Shown: in pieces, positions 53,328 to 61,333 of the stretch
How the letters are laid out: each line of letters begins with the position of its first letter
Position numbering within the stretch: position 1 is the first letter of the stretch
Assembly: GCF_022354825.1 (NCBI RefSeq)
Contig: NZ_CP031168.1
Span: forward strand, 3,101,501-3,165,500
DNA: 64,000 nt
Direction of reading: 5' to 3'
From: Paenibacillus sp. H1-7
GTDB taxonomy: Bacteria; Bacillota; Bacilli; Paenibacillales; NBRC-103111
Notes under the pieces: model-generated
The model's input: only the letters and a program-made list of their open reading frames with translations
Told to the model about the DNA's origin: nothing
The model's database searches: none
Program-made: the position numbers and the translations under genes

Positions 53328-54560
53328 ATGATGCGGCAAAAAGGGACATACACTCTAACATGGCGGCATCGCCGCCGCTTCTACCAGACGATCGTGTGCT
53401 TGCTGATCTGGATCGGTATCGTCTTAGCTGCCGACATATCCGGCTTGGTTCACGCAGAGGCGACTACTCCGGTCGAGCAGATCATCAAGGAGCAGGCGGA
53501 GCGGTTGAATACGGATCAGGTGGAGCAATATTGGAACCAGCTGATGAAGAAATACGGAGGGTACTTTCCCGACGGCAAAACGCCTTCGTTCATGGATTTG
53601 CTCACGGGAGCCAAACAGTTCAGTGTAGGGACGATTTTTTCCGGAGTGCTCCGCTATTTGTTCCACGAGCTGCTGTATAACGGCAAATTACTGGCCTCCA
53701 TCGTCATATTGACCATTTTTAGCATGCTGCTGGAAACGCTGCAAAGCTCATTTGAAAAAAATACGGTAAGTAAAGTCGCTTACGCTATCACCTTCATGGT
53801 GCTCATGATAATGGCTATCAACAGCTTCAGCGTTGCCATAGGCTATGCAAAGGCAGCGATAACGGACATGATTCACTTCATGGTGGCGGTTATTCCGCTG
53901 CTGCTAACTCTGCTGGCGTCGATGGGAAACGTCGTCTCGGTGTCCGTCATGCATCCGTTGATCGTGTTTATGATTCATGCCGTTGGAACCGCCATTTATC
54001 TGATCGTCTTCCCGCTGCTGTTCTTCTCGGCGGTGCTGCACATCGTAAGCTCGCTGACGGATAAATACAAGGTGACTCAGCTGGCGAATCTGCTAAGAAA
54101 TATAAGCGTCGGGTGTCTCGGCGTATTCGTAACGGTATTTCTCGGGGTCATTTCCGTAAGAGGCGCAACCTCCGCGGTAGCCGATGGGGTCACGATTCGG
54201 ACGGCCAAATATATCGCAGGCAACTTCGTTCCGGTTGTAGGGCGGATGTTCTCCGACGCTTCGGAAACGGTGATCGGGGCATCGCTGCTGGTGAAGAACG
54301 CGGTTGGATTGGCCGGCGTCGTAGTGATTTTGATCCTTTGCGCATTTCCGGCTTTGAAAATAATGGCTCTGGCCTTGATATACAACTTGTGTGCGGCGGT
54401 ACTTCAGCCGCTCGGGGACAACCCGATGATCGCCTGCCTAGAAACGATCGGCAAAAGCCTGATCTACGTATTTGCGGCTTTGGCCGTAGTAGGACTGATG
54501 TTTTTTCTGGCAATTACCATATTAATAACGGCAGGCAACATATCCGTCATGATGCGCTAG
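53328..54560 (+). CDS. spoIIIAE: Stage III sporulation protein AE
   Basis: A 410-residue protein with a signal-like first helix (IVCLLIWIGIVLAADISGLV), an external N-terminal segment and about seven helices (LLASIVILTIFSMLLETLQ, later FVTVFLGVISVRGATSAVADG). It forms the mother-cell-membrane part of the SpoIIIA channel. ATG 53328 is preferred to TTG 53319, which sits inside the AGGAG spacing. Follows spoIIIAD by 26 bp. Confidence 0.94.
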   Translation: MMRQKGTYTLTWRHRRRFYQTIVCLLIWIGIVLAADISGLVHAEATTPVEQIIKEQAERLNTDQVEQYWNQLMKKYGGYFPDGKTPSFMDLLTGAKQFSVGTIFSGVLRYLFHELLYNGKLLASIVILTIFSMLLETLQSSFEKNTVSKVAYAITFMVLMIMAINSFSVAIGYAKAAITDMIHFMVAVIPLLLTLLASMGNVVSVSVMHPLIVFMIHAVGTAIYLIVFPLLFFSAVLHIVSSLTDKYKVTQLANLLRNISVGCLGVFVTVFLGVISVRGATSAVADGVTIRTAKYIAGNFVPVVGRMFSDASETVIGASLLVKNAVGLAGVVVILILCAFPALKIMALALIYNLCAAVLQPLGDNPMIACLETIGKSLIYVFAALAVVGLMFFLAITILITAGNISVMMR

Positions 54561-54582
54561 CTGCGGGAGAGGAGAGGAGCGC

Positions 54583-55314
54583 TTGGAATGGTTAGGAAAT
54601 TGGCTGAAATCCATCGTACTCGTCATTTTGCTTGCCACATTCGTGGACATCCTGCTGCCCAGCCAAACGATGCAGCGGTACGTCAAAACGGTGCTGAGCC
54701 TGTTCATCCTGTTAACGCTGCTATCGCCGCTGCTGTCGATTTTCCAAAAGCAGATCTCCCTCGAGCAATTGCTGAGCAATGCGATGTTTACCAAAAGCGG
54801 CGCGCTGTTCGCTTCAAGCTCGAAGCAAGGAGAAGCGGAGCAGATGCAATCGCTCGGGAGTATTCAGCAGCAGGCGGAGCAGCTTAAAACAGCACAAGAG
54901 CAGCAATCCCAGCGGATGATGCAGCAGCAGATCGAGGGCCTGATGAAGAAAGGCATCGAACAAGCCGGACCCGGCTCCGTCAAGGTGCAAAGCGTCAAGG
55001 TGGAGACCGGAAAAGACAGCAAGGGGCAAGTGCAGATCGTACAGGTCCATGTGCAGGTCGCTCCAGGCTCAACAGAAAGCAAGGGAGAGAGCAATTCGGG
55101 ACGCGAGCCGATGAAGCCTGTGTACATAGAGCCGGTAACGATCGGCATCGGTCAGCAATCGAAACCGGCTGCTCAAGAAACGCCGGATAACGGTGGGCAG
55201 GCTGGAGGCTACGAGCAGGAGAGAACGCAAATCCGAATGAGCCTGAGCAAAGAATGGCAAATTCCGATGGACCGAATCGCCGTCGATGTCGCCGGAGACA
55301 AAACGAAGTCTTGA
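54583..55314 (+). CDS. spoIIIAF: Stage III sporulation protein AF
   Basis: A 243-residue protein with two N-terminal helices (LGNWLKSIVLVILLATFVDI and VLSLFILLTLLSPLL) and an extracellular domain. The region ~85-125 is Gln/Glu-rich and helical. The last third carries the ring-building beta-alpha fold of SpoIIIAF/AG-type (KVQSVKVETGKDSKGQVQIV). It is longer than B. subtilis SpoIIIAF (about 206) because of Gln-rich and linker insertions. TTG 54583 follows GGAGAGGAG. Confidence 0.92.
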   Translation: MEWLGNWLKSIVLVILLATFVDILLPSQTMQRYVKTVLSLFILLTLLSPLLSIFQKQISLEQLLSNAMFTKSGALFASSSKQGEAEQMQSLGSIQQQAEQLKTAQEQQSQRMMQQQIEGLMKKGIEQAGPGSVKVQSVKVETGKDSKGQVQIVQVHVQVAPGSTESKGESNSGREPMKPVYIEPVTIGIGQQSKPAAQETPDNGGQAGGYEQERTQIRMSLSKEWQIPMDRIAVDVAGDKTKS

Positions 55315-55341
55315 TCGGGTCAGCCAGAAGGAGGTGAACCA

Positions 55342-55980
55342 ATGGGTGGTTTTATGAAATGGATGGAATCGTGGTTAGGCGGTGGTCCGAGCGGGACGAA
55401 GCGGGTGAAGACGTTTCGCTGGCTGGTGCTGTTGGGACTTGCCGGAGCAGCGTTTATGATACTCAACTCCTTTATTACGGTTAAGGATGTTGACCCCATT
55501 AGTGAAGGCAGAGCATCTCCGGAGGCGCCGGCCCAATCGGCTTTTGCAGGCGGCGCGTCAAGCAAGGAACGCACCGCATTCCGGGATTATGAGAGTGCTT
55601 ACGAATCGCAGCTGAAGGAAATTTTGTCCAAGATCGTAGGCGTAGGCGATGTGGAAGTGATGGTGACGATCGAGTCGACTGAGGAGGTCGTCGTCGAACG
55701 CAATTCCAAGGATACGCAGCAGGTGACGAACGAGAAAGACCAGCATGGGGCCACACGCCATGTAACGGATGTAACGCGAAGCGGCGAGGTCGTCCTCTAT
55801 GAGGTATCCAACGGCAAACAGCCGCTCGTGACGAAATATATTAAGCCGAATATAAGGGGAGTTCTTGTTGTCGCCCGCGGCGCGGAAAACCTGACCGTCA
55901 AAAAGATGGTCACGGAAGCAGTGGAACGGGGGTTGGGCGTACCGGCCAACCGGATTTCCATCCTGCCACGCAAGCAATAA
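55342..55980 (+). CDS. spoIIIAG: Stage III sporulation protein AG
   Basis: A 212-residue protein with one membrane helix (WLVLLGLAGAAFMILNSFI, residues ~29-47) and a ring-building-motif domain (IVGVGDVEVMVTIESTEEVVVERN, and VARGAENLTVKKMVTEAVERGLG). Thirty or so copies form a ring in the intermembrane space in B. subtilis. AAGGAGGTG, 4 bases before the start, is an almost perfect SD. Second-last gene of the operon. Confidence 0.94.
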   Translation: MGGFMKWMESWLGGGPSGTKRVKTFRWLVLLGLAGAAFMILNSFITVKDVDPISEGRASPEAPAQSAFAGGASSKERTAFRDYESAYESQLKEILSKIVGVGDVEVMVTIESTEEVVVERNSKDTQQVTNEKDQHGATRHVTDVTRSGEVVLYEVSNGKQPLVTKYIKPNIRGVLVVARGAENLTVKKMVTEAVERGLGVPANRISILPRKQ

Positions 55981-56019
55981 TAAAAATAATAAACAACCCC
56001 AATTTAAGGAGGATTTTAC

Positions 56020-56787
56020 ATGAACTCGAAAAGACAAACAATTTGGCTCGTCTCCATGCTCAGCTTGATGGTCGTTTTGTCCGCTTATTATTTGTTTACC
56101 GAAGATGTGAACAAGCTGGATTTCAATGCAACAGGCACTGCGGAGCCCACTGCAAAGGAAATCGTAGTGAACACTAACGATCTGAACGCCGCCAAGCAAG
56201 CTCCTGCTGCAGACGCACAAGGCAGCGCTCAAACGGGCACAGCTGCCCCTGATGCCAAGCAGGCTCCTGCAGCAGCCAAGCCGGAGCAAAAAGAGAGCAG
56301 CGTCAAGACCGATACGCCATCCGATGCCAAAGCCAAGCAAGATACGCAAGCGAAGGATCAAGCCACTTCCAAGGCTAACGACCAAATCAGCCCGGCGGAC
56401 GCCAAAGTGCTTCAGCAAGTATCGGCGCAAGCCACATCCGGTACAGACTACTTCATCAATCTCGGCCTCAAACGCAATGAAGAGATGGCTAAGCAAACGG
56501 AACAATGGATGACGATCCTGTCCGATACGAAGCAAACTCCGGAAGCGGCCGCCAATGCCGCGGCGGAGCTTAAGAAAATCCAGGACAACGAAGCCAAGGT
56601 GACTAACCTGGAGGACATCCTGCTGAAGGACTTCCCCCAAGCGGTTGTAACGCAGGAAGCAAGCAAATGGAGAGTTACCGTTCAAAGCAACAAGCTGGAA
56701 AAAAGCCAGGCTGTAACCATCGTAGAGAAAGTGATGGAAGAAATGAATATCGGACCGGACAAAATCATCGTCCAATATATTCCATAA
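56020..56787 (+). CDS. spoIIIAH: Stage III sporulation protein AH
   Basis: A 255-residue protein with one membrane helix (IWLVSMLSLMVVLSAYYLF), a long Ala/Lys/Gln linker (~45-125) and a YscJ/FliF-like domain (KRNEEMAKQTEQW...; KVTNLEDILLKDFPQAVVT; KSQAVTIVEKVMEEM). It binds forespore SpoIIQ to complete the channel. AAGGAGG precedes ATG 56020. The linker is longer than in B. subtilis (about 218 aa). Last gene of the operon. Confidence 0.94.
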   Translation: MNSKRQTIWLVSMLSLMVVLSAYYLFTEDVNKLDFNATGTAEPTAKEIVVNTNDLNAAKQAPAADAQGSAQTGTAAPDAKQAPAAAKPEQKESSVKTDTPSDAKAKQDTQAKDQATSKANDQISPADAKVLQQVSAQATSGTDYFINLGLKRNEEMAKQTEQWMTILSDTKQTPEAAANAAAELKKIQDNEAKVTNLEDILLKDFPQAVVTQEASKWRVTVQSNKLEKSQAVTIVEKVMEEMNIGPDKIIVQYIP

Positions 56788-56929
56788 TAGAGGACTTCAT
56801 GACGCTTACCGTGAGAGAGCCTGGATTGATCCGGGCTCTTTTTCCGTTGTTTTTCCTAGTAAAAATGCAGGCCGAACACGGCTGGAAATTGTCGAGAAAC
56901 CGCGTACATGCACGATGTTCCAAGAAACT

Positions 56930-56958
56930 CTTTTCTTGGACAAAGATTATGATATAAT
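56930..56958 (+). promoter_or_regulatory. Candidate promoter of accB
   Basis: TATAAT (56953-56958) lies 40 bp before the accB start; the -35 region (CTTTTC at 56930-56935) is poor, so only the -10 is convincing. Confidence 0.45.
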
Positions 56959-56998
56959 AACAACGTCGTGTTTCACCATCGTTGAAGGAGTGAATCTT

Positions 56999-57496
56999 GT
57001 GTTTAAACTTAGCGAAATAAAGGAATTGATCAAATTAATCGATCAAACCTCTTTACAAGAATTGGAAATCGAGAGTGAAGGCTCGCGCCTTTTGATTCGT
57101 AAACCTAATAAAACGGAGTCGGTGGTTGTAGCTGCAGCACCGGTTCAACAAACCTTTACGCCTGTAATTGGACAGCCTGCCGTACAGCAGACGACTGCAC
57201 AAGTATCGGCAGCTGCCCCTGCCCCTGCCGCAGCAGCTCAAGCAGCAGATGCCGGACTACATACTATCGTATCGCCTATGGTAGGTACATTCTATGAAGC
57301 TCCGTCTCCCGGTGCGGCTTCTTTCGTATCGAAAGGCAGCTCCGTTAAGGAGAAAACCGTAGTATGCATTATCGAGGCTATGAAGCTGATGAACGAGATC
57401 GAAGCGGAAATCAAGGGAGAGATCGTTGAGGTTCTGGTTGAGAACGGCCAGCTTGTTGAGTACGGCCAGCCGTTGTTCAGAGTAAGACCGGAGTAA
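56999..57496 (+). CDS. accB: Biotin carboxyl carrier protein of acetyl-CoA carboxylase
   Basis: A 165-residue carrier. A short N-terminal helical domain ([20 protein letters not shown]) and an Ala/Pro/Gln linker (~45-85) precede the biotinyl domain ([27 protein letters not shown] with biotin lysine K129). GTG 56999 with AAGGAGTG 6 bases upstream is the start; the frame continues upstream to 56915. Acetyl-CoA carboxylase makes malonyl-CoA for fatty acids. accC follows after a 214-bp array of hairpins. Confidence 0.95.
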   Translation: MFKLSEIKELIKLIDQTSLQELEIESEGSRLLIRKPNKTESVVVAAAPVQQTFTPVIGQPAVQQTTAQVSAAAPAPAAAAQAADAGLHTIVSPMVGTFYEAPSPGAASFVSKGSSVKEKTVVCIIEAMKLMNEIEAEIKGEIVEVLVENGQLVEYGQPLFRVRPE

Positions 57497-57506
57497 CAAA
57501 GATGAA

Positions 57507-57700
57507 GCTTTGCCCTTTGCAAAGCATAAGCCAATGCTTGCGACGCCAGTTTTGCTTACAGCAAAACTCAAAGTAACGCTTTCGAAGAAAGCTTTGCCTA
57601 TGCAAAGCTCAGCCTATGCTTACGACGCCAGTTTTGCGTTCCGCAAAACTCAAAGTAACGCTTTCGAAGAAAGCTTTGCCTACGCAAAGCTCTCAGGAGG
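57507..57700 (+). repeat. Tandem SD-proximal hairpin array before accC
   Basis: Five small perfect hairpins lie in 194 bp: GCTTTGC/GCAAAGC (57507), AGTTTTGC/GCAAAACT (57548), AGCTTTGC/GCAAAGCT (57590), AGTTTTGC/GCAAAACT (57630) and AGCTTTGC/GCAAAGCT (57672). They are separated by spacers: CAAAGTAACGCTTTCGAAGA+A occurs identically twice and CAGCCTATGCTTACGACGCC once. An 82-bp unit is duplicated from 57548 to 57671+. The last hairpin is followed at once by CTCAGGAGG, the accC ribosome site. Within the spacer GCTTTC/GAAAGC can pair alternatively and would compete with the next hairpin. Confidence 0.85.
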
Positions 57701-57710
57701 AGAAAATAAA

Positions 57711-59069
57711 TTGAAGTTTCAAAAAATATTGATCGCCAACCGAGGCGAAATAGCCGTAAGAATCATTCGAGCATGCCAGGAACTGGGCATCTCTACGGTT
57801 GCCGTCTATTCCGAGGCCGACCGTGACGCACTGCATGTCCGATTGGCAGACGAAGCCTATTGTATCGGACCGACGCTTTCCAAAGACAGCTACCTTAATT
57901 TGACGAACATATTAAGCGTAGCGACCTTGACCGAGACGGATGCGATCCATCCGGGGTACGGCTTTTTGGCTGAGAACGCCGATTTCGCCGATATTTGCGA
58001 AAGCTGCAACATTACGTTCATCGGGCCGTCGGCCGATGCGATCAGCCGCATGGGTGACAAGTCCGTGGCTAAGCAGACGATGAAAGAAGCTAACGTTCCT
58101 GTAATTCCGGGATCGGACGGCCTGGTGGAGGATATGGAGGAAGCGATCCGCCTTGGTCGTGAGATCGGCTATCCTGTCATTATCAAAGCAACCGCCGGAG
58201 GCGGAGGCAAAGGAATCCGCATCGCCGAGAACGAAGAAATGCTCATTCAGCAAATTACGACCGCGCAGCAGGAAGCGCAAAAAGCTTTCGGCAATTCGGG
58301 CGTTTATTTAGAGAAATATTTGACCGGCATGAAGCATGTTGAAATTCAGATTTTGGCGGACAAGCACGGCAATGTCGTTCATCTCGGAGAGAGAGATTGC
58401 TCCGTACAGCGCCGGCGCCAAAAGCTGGTCGAAGAAGCGCCTTGCCCTATTCTGACGCCGGAAATTCGTCAGGCCATGGGCGAAGCCGCTGTTCGCGCCG
58501 CGCTGGCAGTCAATTATTCAGGAGCGGGTACGCTTGAGTTTCTTCTCGGACCTGACGGAAAGTTCTACTTCATGGAGATGAATACGCGTATCCAGGTCGA
58601 GCATCCGGTAACCGAGTTGATTACAGGTATCGACATCATCAAGGAAATGATTCACGTAGCCGAAGGGGAGCCGCTGTCGTTCACCCAGGACGAAGTGCAG
58701 ATCAACGGCTGGGCTATCGAGTGCCGGATCAATGCGGAGGATTCTACGCGCAATTTCATGCCGTCCGCTGGTCAAATCCAGTTTTATTTGCCGCCAGGCG
58801 GTTTTGGCGTCCGTGTCGACAGTGCTGCGTATCCGGGATATACGATTTCGCCGCATTACGATTCAATGATCGCCAAGCTGATCGTATGGGGGAAAGACCG
58901 GGACGAAGCGATTCTTCGGATGAAGCGCGCTCTGTCGGAGTTTACCATCGAAGGCATACACTCTACGATCCCGTTCCATCTGAAGCTGATGGAGCATAAG
59001 AAATTTATCGCGGGCGACTTCGATATCAAGTTTTTGGAAGAGCACGATGTGAACGATCCTGAATCGTAA
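57711..59069 (+). CDS. accC: Biotin carboxylase subunit of acetyl-CoA carboxylase
   Basis: A 452-residue ATP-grasp enzyme carboxylating the biotin of AccB. Conserved: [20 protein letters not shown], the ATP-grasp Gly-rich loop [33 protein letters not shown], and [17 protein letters not shown] 57711 has AGGAGG 10 bases upstream and starts the conserved [10 protein letters not shown]. The frame runs 67 codons further upstream through the hairpin array, which gives a false N-terminal extension in automatic calls. Confidence 0.96.
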   Translation: MKFQKILIANRGEIAVRIIRACQELGISTVAVYSEADRDALHVRLADEAYCIGPTLSKDSYLNLTNILSVATLTETDAIHPGYGFLAENADFADICESCNITFIGPSADAISRMGDKSVAKQTMKEANVPVIPGSDGLVEDMEEAIRLGREIGYPVIIKATAGGGGKGIRIAENEEMLIQQITTAQQEAQKAFGNSGVYLEKYLTGMKHVEIQILADKHGNVVHLGERDCSVQRRRQKLVEEAPCPILTPEIRQAMGEAAVRAALAVNYSGAGTLEFLLGPDGKFYFMEMNTRIQVEHPVTELITGIDIIKEMIHVAEGEPLSFTQDEVQINGWAIECRINAEDSTRNFMPSAGQIQFYLPPGGFGVRVDSAAYPGYTISPHYDSMIAKLIVWGKDRDEAILRMKRALSEFTIEGIHSTIPFHLKLMEHKKFIAGDFDIKFLEEHDVNDPES

Positions 59070-59124
59070 AACGTGGATAAATTCGGTTTTCCATATCGCG
59101 AGGTTGCGGGCGAGAAACCTTAAT

Positions 59125-59153
59125 TTGTCATCTTTTTACGATAATGGTATAGT
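59125..59153 (+). promoter_or_regulatory. Promoter of the asp23-amaP-DUF2273 operon
   Basis: TTGTCA (59125-59130) and extended -10 TGGTATAGT (TATAGT at 59148-59153), 17 bp apart, giving a ~150-base leader before asp23. Confidence 0.75.
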
Positions 59154-59267
59154 ATTCGATAAGACAAGTTTTGCAAAAATGATGCATATGCATTAAGTAA
59201 GCACTGTTACTCGTCTCGCATCAAGCGAATTAGGATGGCTGGGACGAGCCGGTGTCCAACTAAGCAT

Positions 59268-59296
59268 GTTTTGCAATTGCAAAACTTCCAAGGAGG
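59268..59296 (+). promoter_or_regulatory. Hairpin plus SD element before asp23
   Basis: GTTTTGC-AATT-GCAAAAC, a perfect 18-base palindrome (59268-59285), four bases before AAGGAGG. It matches the accC-type element with a single hairpin, preceded by a degenerate spacer. Confidence 0.65.
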
Positions 59297-59304
59297 TTCC
59301 CGTA

Positions 59305-59715
59305 ATGACTATGATTGCTGCCGATTATGAGAAGACCGACATAGGCACAATTCAAATTGCGCCGGAGGTTATTGAAATCATTGCCGGCATGGCGACGATT
59401 GAGGTGCCTGGCGTAGCCGGTATGAGCGGTGGATTTGCAGGCGGTATTGCTGAGCTGTTAGGCCGCAAGAACATGTCCAAAGGAGTTAAGGTGGATGTGG
59501 GCCAACGAGAAGCCGCAATTGATGTATCCATAGTCATCGAATTCGGCACGAGAATTCCGGAGGTCGCTTCCGGCGTTCAGCAAAATGTTAAGCATGCTAT
59601 TGAGTCTATGACCGGGTTGAGCGTAGTACAGGTCAATGTGCATATTCACGACGTCATCTTCAAAGGAACTGACAAAGTGGAAGAGCCGGAAGTAACGCCT
59701 AATCGCGTCAAGTAG
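59305..59715 (+). CDS. yqhY: Asp23/Gls24 family alkaline-shock protein (YqhY)
   Basis: A 136-residue Asp23 protein: IQIAPEVIEIIAGMATIEVPGVAGM in the N-terminal half, and VSIVIEFGTRIPEVASGVQ and VNVHIHDVIF in the second. Asp23 proteins are abundant cytoplasmic proteins recruited to the membrane by AmaP. B. subtilis YqhY lies after accC and its loss interferes with acetyl-CoA carboxylase regulation. ATG 59305 with AAGGAGG 8 bases upstream. Confidence 0.93.
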   Translation: MTMIAADYEKTDIGTIQIAPEVIEIIAGMATIEVPGVAGMSGGFAGGIAELLGRKNMSKGVKVDVGQREAAIDVSIVIEFGTRIPEVASGVQQNVKHAIESMTGLSVVQVNVHIHDVIFKGTDKVEEPEVTPNRVK

Positions 59716-59734
59716 ACACGTAAATACGCACTTG

Positions 59735-59766
59735 GCAAACCCCCTTCAAGAAGTAAGGGGGTTTGC
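59735..59766 (+). terminator. Strong hairpin between asp23 and amaP
   Basis: GCAAACCCCCTT and AAGGGGGTTTGC pair perfectly around an 8-base loop. No real T-run follows, so it may be a partial terminator or a processing/stability hairpin that lowers amaP expression relative to asp23. Confidence 0.7.
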
Positions 59767-59789
59767 TCTATCGGAAGGAGTCCGGGTTT

Positions 59790-60350
59790 GTGATTAAAGT
59801 CATCGACAAGTTGCTACTTTTCATTTTTAGTCTGGCTGTTCTGATTGGCTGTATCATAATGCTTGTATGTTCATTTGGCTGGATTTCTTTGGAAAGCGTA
59901 GGCAACTTCATTCACGACGTTTACTACGACATGGATACGGCAATTGTGTTCATCCCCGTTACGATCGTAATGGCCCTGATCAGCATCCGCTTCTTGGTTG
60001 TCGCGCTTCGCAGAGGGAAGGCTAACGTTCCTTCCATTGACCAACGGACGGATTTCGGCGACATTCGCATTTCGATGGAAACGGTCGAGAACCTCGCTTT
60101 GAAAGCAGCGAAACGTTCACGAGGCGTCAAAGACTTGAAGGCTCGGGTCAAAGTCAGCCCTGCCGGACTTGAGATCATTATTAGAGCCATCGTCGACGGC
60201 GAAAGCTCCATCCCCCAGCTAACAGAGGAGATGCAGGCCGGCATCAAAACCCACATTGAAGAAATTACCGGTATTCCCGTTGCGGTAGTATCCGTTTTTA
60301 TCGCGAATATTCAACAAGCATCCCCCACTTTTAAAAGTAGAGTGGAATAG
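59790..60350 (+). CDS. amaP: Alkaline-shock response membrane anchor protein AmaP
   Basis: A 186-residue protein with two N-terminal helices (LLLFIFSLAVLIGCIIMLVC and TAIVFIPVTIVMALISIRFL) and an Asp23-like cytoplasmic domain (VENLALKAAKRSRGVKDLKARVKVSPAGLE). It anchors Asp23 to the membrane. GTG 59790 has AAGGAG 9 bases upstream. Between asp23 and the DUF2273 gene. Confidence 0.92.
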   Translation: MIKVIDKLLLFIFSLAVLIGCIIMLVCSFGWISLESVGNFIHDVYYDMDTAIVFIPVTIVMALISIRFLVVALRRGKANVPSIDQRTDFGDIRISMETVENLALKAAKRSRGVKDLKARVKVSPAGLEIIIRAIVDGESSIPQLTEEMQAGIKTHIEEITGIPVAVVSVFIANIQQASPTFKSRVE

Positions 60351-60364
60351 AGGTGAGCTCCCTG

Positions 60365-60604
60365 ATGTGGAAACAACTATGGGAACAGCTTTGGGAAAAA
60401 CACAGAGGCAAAACCATCTATTCTGTGCTCGGTTTGCTGCTCGGATTGATCTATTTGATTTGCGGCTTGTGGGATATGTTAATTTTTGTCCTAATCGTAT
60501 ATACTTGTTATCATATAGGGAGAAGAGTCGATCGTGGTCAACCGGCGTTTCCCGTAGAAGAAACGTTTCGTTGGTTAATGGACAAATGGAGATTGTTTAG
60601 ATGA
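60365..60604 (+). CDS. DUF2273 small membrane protein
   Basis: A 79-residue protein with two helices (IYSVLGLLLGLIYLICGLWD and MLIFVLIVYTCYHIG) and a basic tail, the usual third partner of Asp23 and AmaP. ATG 60365 has GAGGTG 9 bases upstream; GTG 60353 is in frame but inside the ribosome-site region. Confidence 0.9.
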   Translation: MWKQLWEQLWEKHRGKTIYSVLGLLLGLIYLICGLWDMLIFVLIVYTCYHIGRRVDRGQPAFPVEETFRWLMDKWRLFR

Positions 60605-60633
60605 AATCCCTGGTTCTATCCAAGGATTTTTTT
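60604..60633 (+). terminator. Terminator after the DUF2273 gene
   Basis: AAATCCCTGG and CCAAGGATTT (one mismatch) around TTCTAT, then TTTTTTT. It starts at the stop codon. nusB must therefore be transcribed from beyond this point or by read-through. Confidence 0.75.
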
Positions 60634-60676
60634 GTTTGATAACCGGATTTTTTGCTCAGTTTAAGCTTATGATCCG

Positions 60677-60839
60677 AGCTTACGAAGAAGGCTTTTCTAC
60701 GAAAAGCCCAGCCTATGCTTACGATGTATGCTTTCCTTTCAGGAAAGCCCAGCCTATGCTTACGATGTATGCTTTCCTTTCAGGAAAGCCCAGCCTATGC
60801 TTACGATGCAGGCTTCCTTTCAGGAAAGCCCTTAGGAGG
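60677..60839 (+). repeat. Tandem SD-proximal hairpin array before nusB
   Basis: Four units: GGCTTTTC/GAAAAGCC (60689), then two identical 41-bp units (60710-60750, 60751-60791) each of AGCCTATGCTTACGATGTAT plus hairpin GCTTTCC-TTTCA-GGAAAGC, and a fourth with GGCTTTCC-like GGCTTCC/GGAAAGCC (60792-60831). The last hairpin ends directly at TTAGGAGG, the nusB ribosome site. The AGCCTATGCTTACGA spacer is shared with the accC array. Confidence 0.88.
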
Positions 60840-60850
60840 AAACAAAACGA

Positions 60851-61303
60851 ATGAGAAGAAGATTGGCAAGGGAACTAGCCCTCCAAAGCCTGTACCAAAT
60901 GGAAATGAACGAAGTGAACGCACAGCAAGCGATTGCCCATGTGGTTGAAGAAGCTCAAACCGATGACGAAGCGAACTTGACCAAGGAGAAGGACAGCATC
61001 GCGACTCAAGACATCTTGGAGCTCGTAGCGGGAACGGCGACCAACAAAGCACAAATCGACGCGCTGCTCACGGATTACCTGAAAGGCTACCAAATGGACA
61101 GGCTGTCGAAGGTGGACCGCGAAATTTTAAGGCTCGCTACGTTCGAAATGATCTACCGCGACGATGTTCCGCCGAAGGTTGTCGTCAACGAGGCTATTGA
61201 ATTGGCCAAGCATTTCGGTACGGAGGAATCGGGCAAATTCGTTAACGGAGTGCTCGGTAAAATGATCAGGGAACTCGAGCAAATCAAGTCGAAAAGCAAG
61301 TAG
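60851..61303 (+). CDS. nusB: Transcription antitermination factor NusB
   Basis: A 150-residue, all-helical protein that with NusE binds boxA in rRNA leaders. Family segments: RRRLARELALQSLYQMEM at the start, DRLSKVDREILRLATFEM, and PPKVVVNEAIELAKHFG with SGKFVNGVLGKM. ATG 60851 follows AGGAGG (11 bases) next to the hairpin array. Order nusB-folD-xseA-xseB-ispA as in B. subtilis. Confidence 0.96.
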   Translation: MRRRLARELALQSLYQMEMNEVNAQQAIAHVVEEAQTDDEANLTKEKDSIATQDILELVAGTATNKAQIDALLTDYLKGYQMDRLSKVDREILRLATFEMIYRDDVPPKVVVNEAIELAKHFGTEESGKFVNGVLGKMIRELEQIKSKSK

Positions 61304-61333
61304 CACCACTCATAATGGAAAGGGGAACATCCA

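Noticed and set aside
55558-56775. 405-codon antisense frame over spoIIIAG/spoIIIAH
   Set aside because: Shadow frame; Leu/Arg/Cys-rich with no recognisable motif.
57510-57710. N-terminal extension of AccC
   Set aside because: The open frame runs through the hairpin array; the conserved protein begins at TTG 57711 after a good ribosome site.
60677-60839. Possible CRISPR array
   Set aside because: Units are contiguous, two are identical and the 'spacers' are themselves conserved hairpins; no cas genes.
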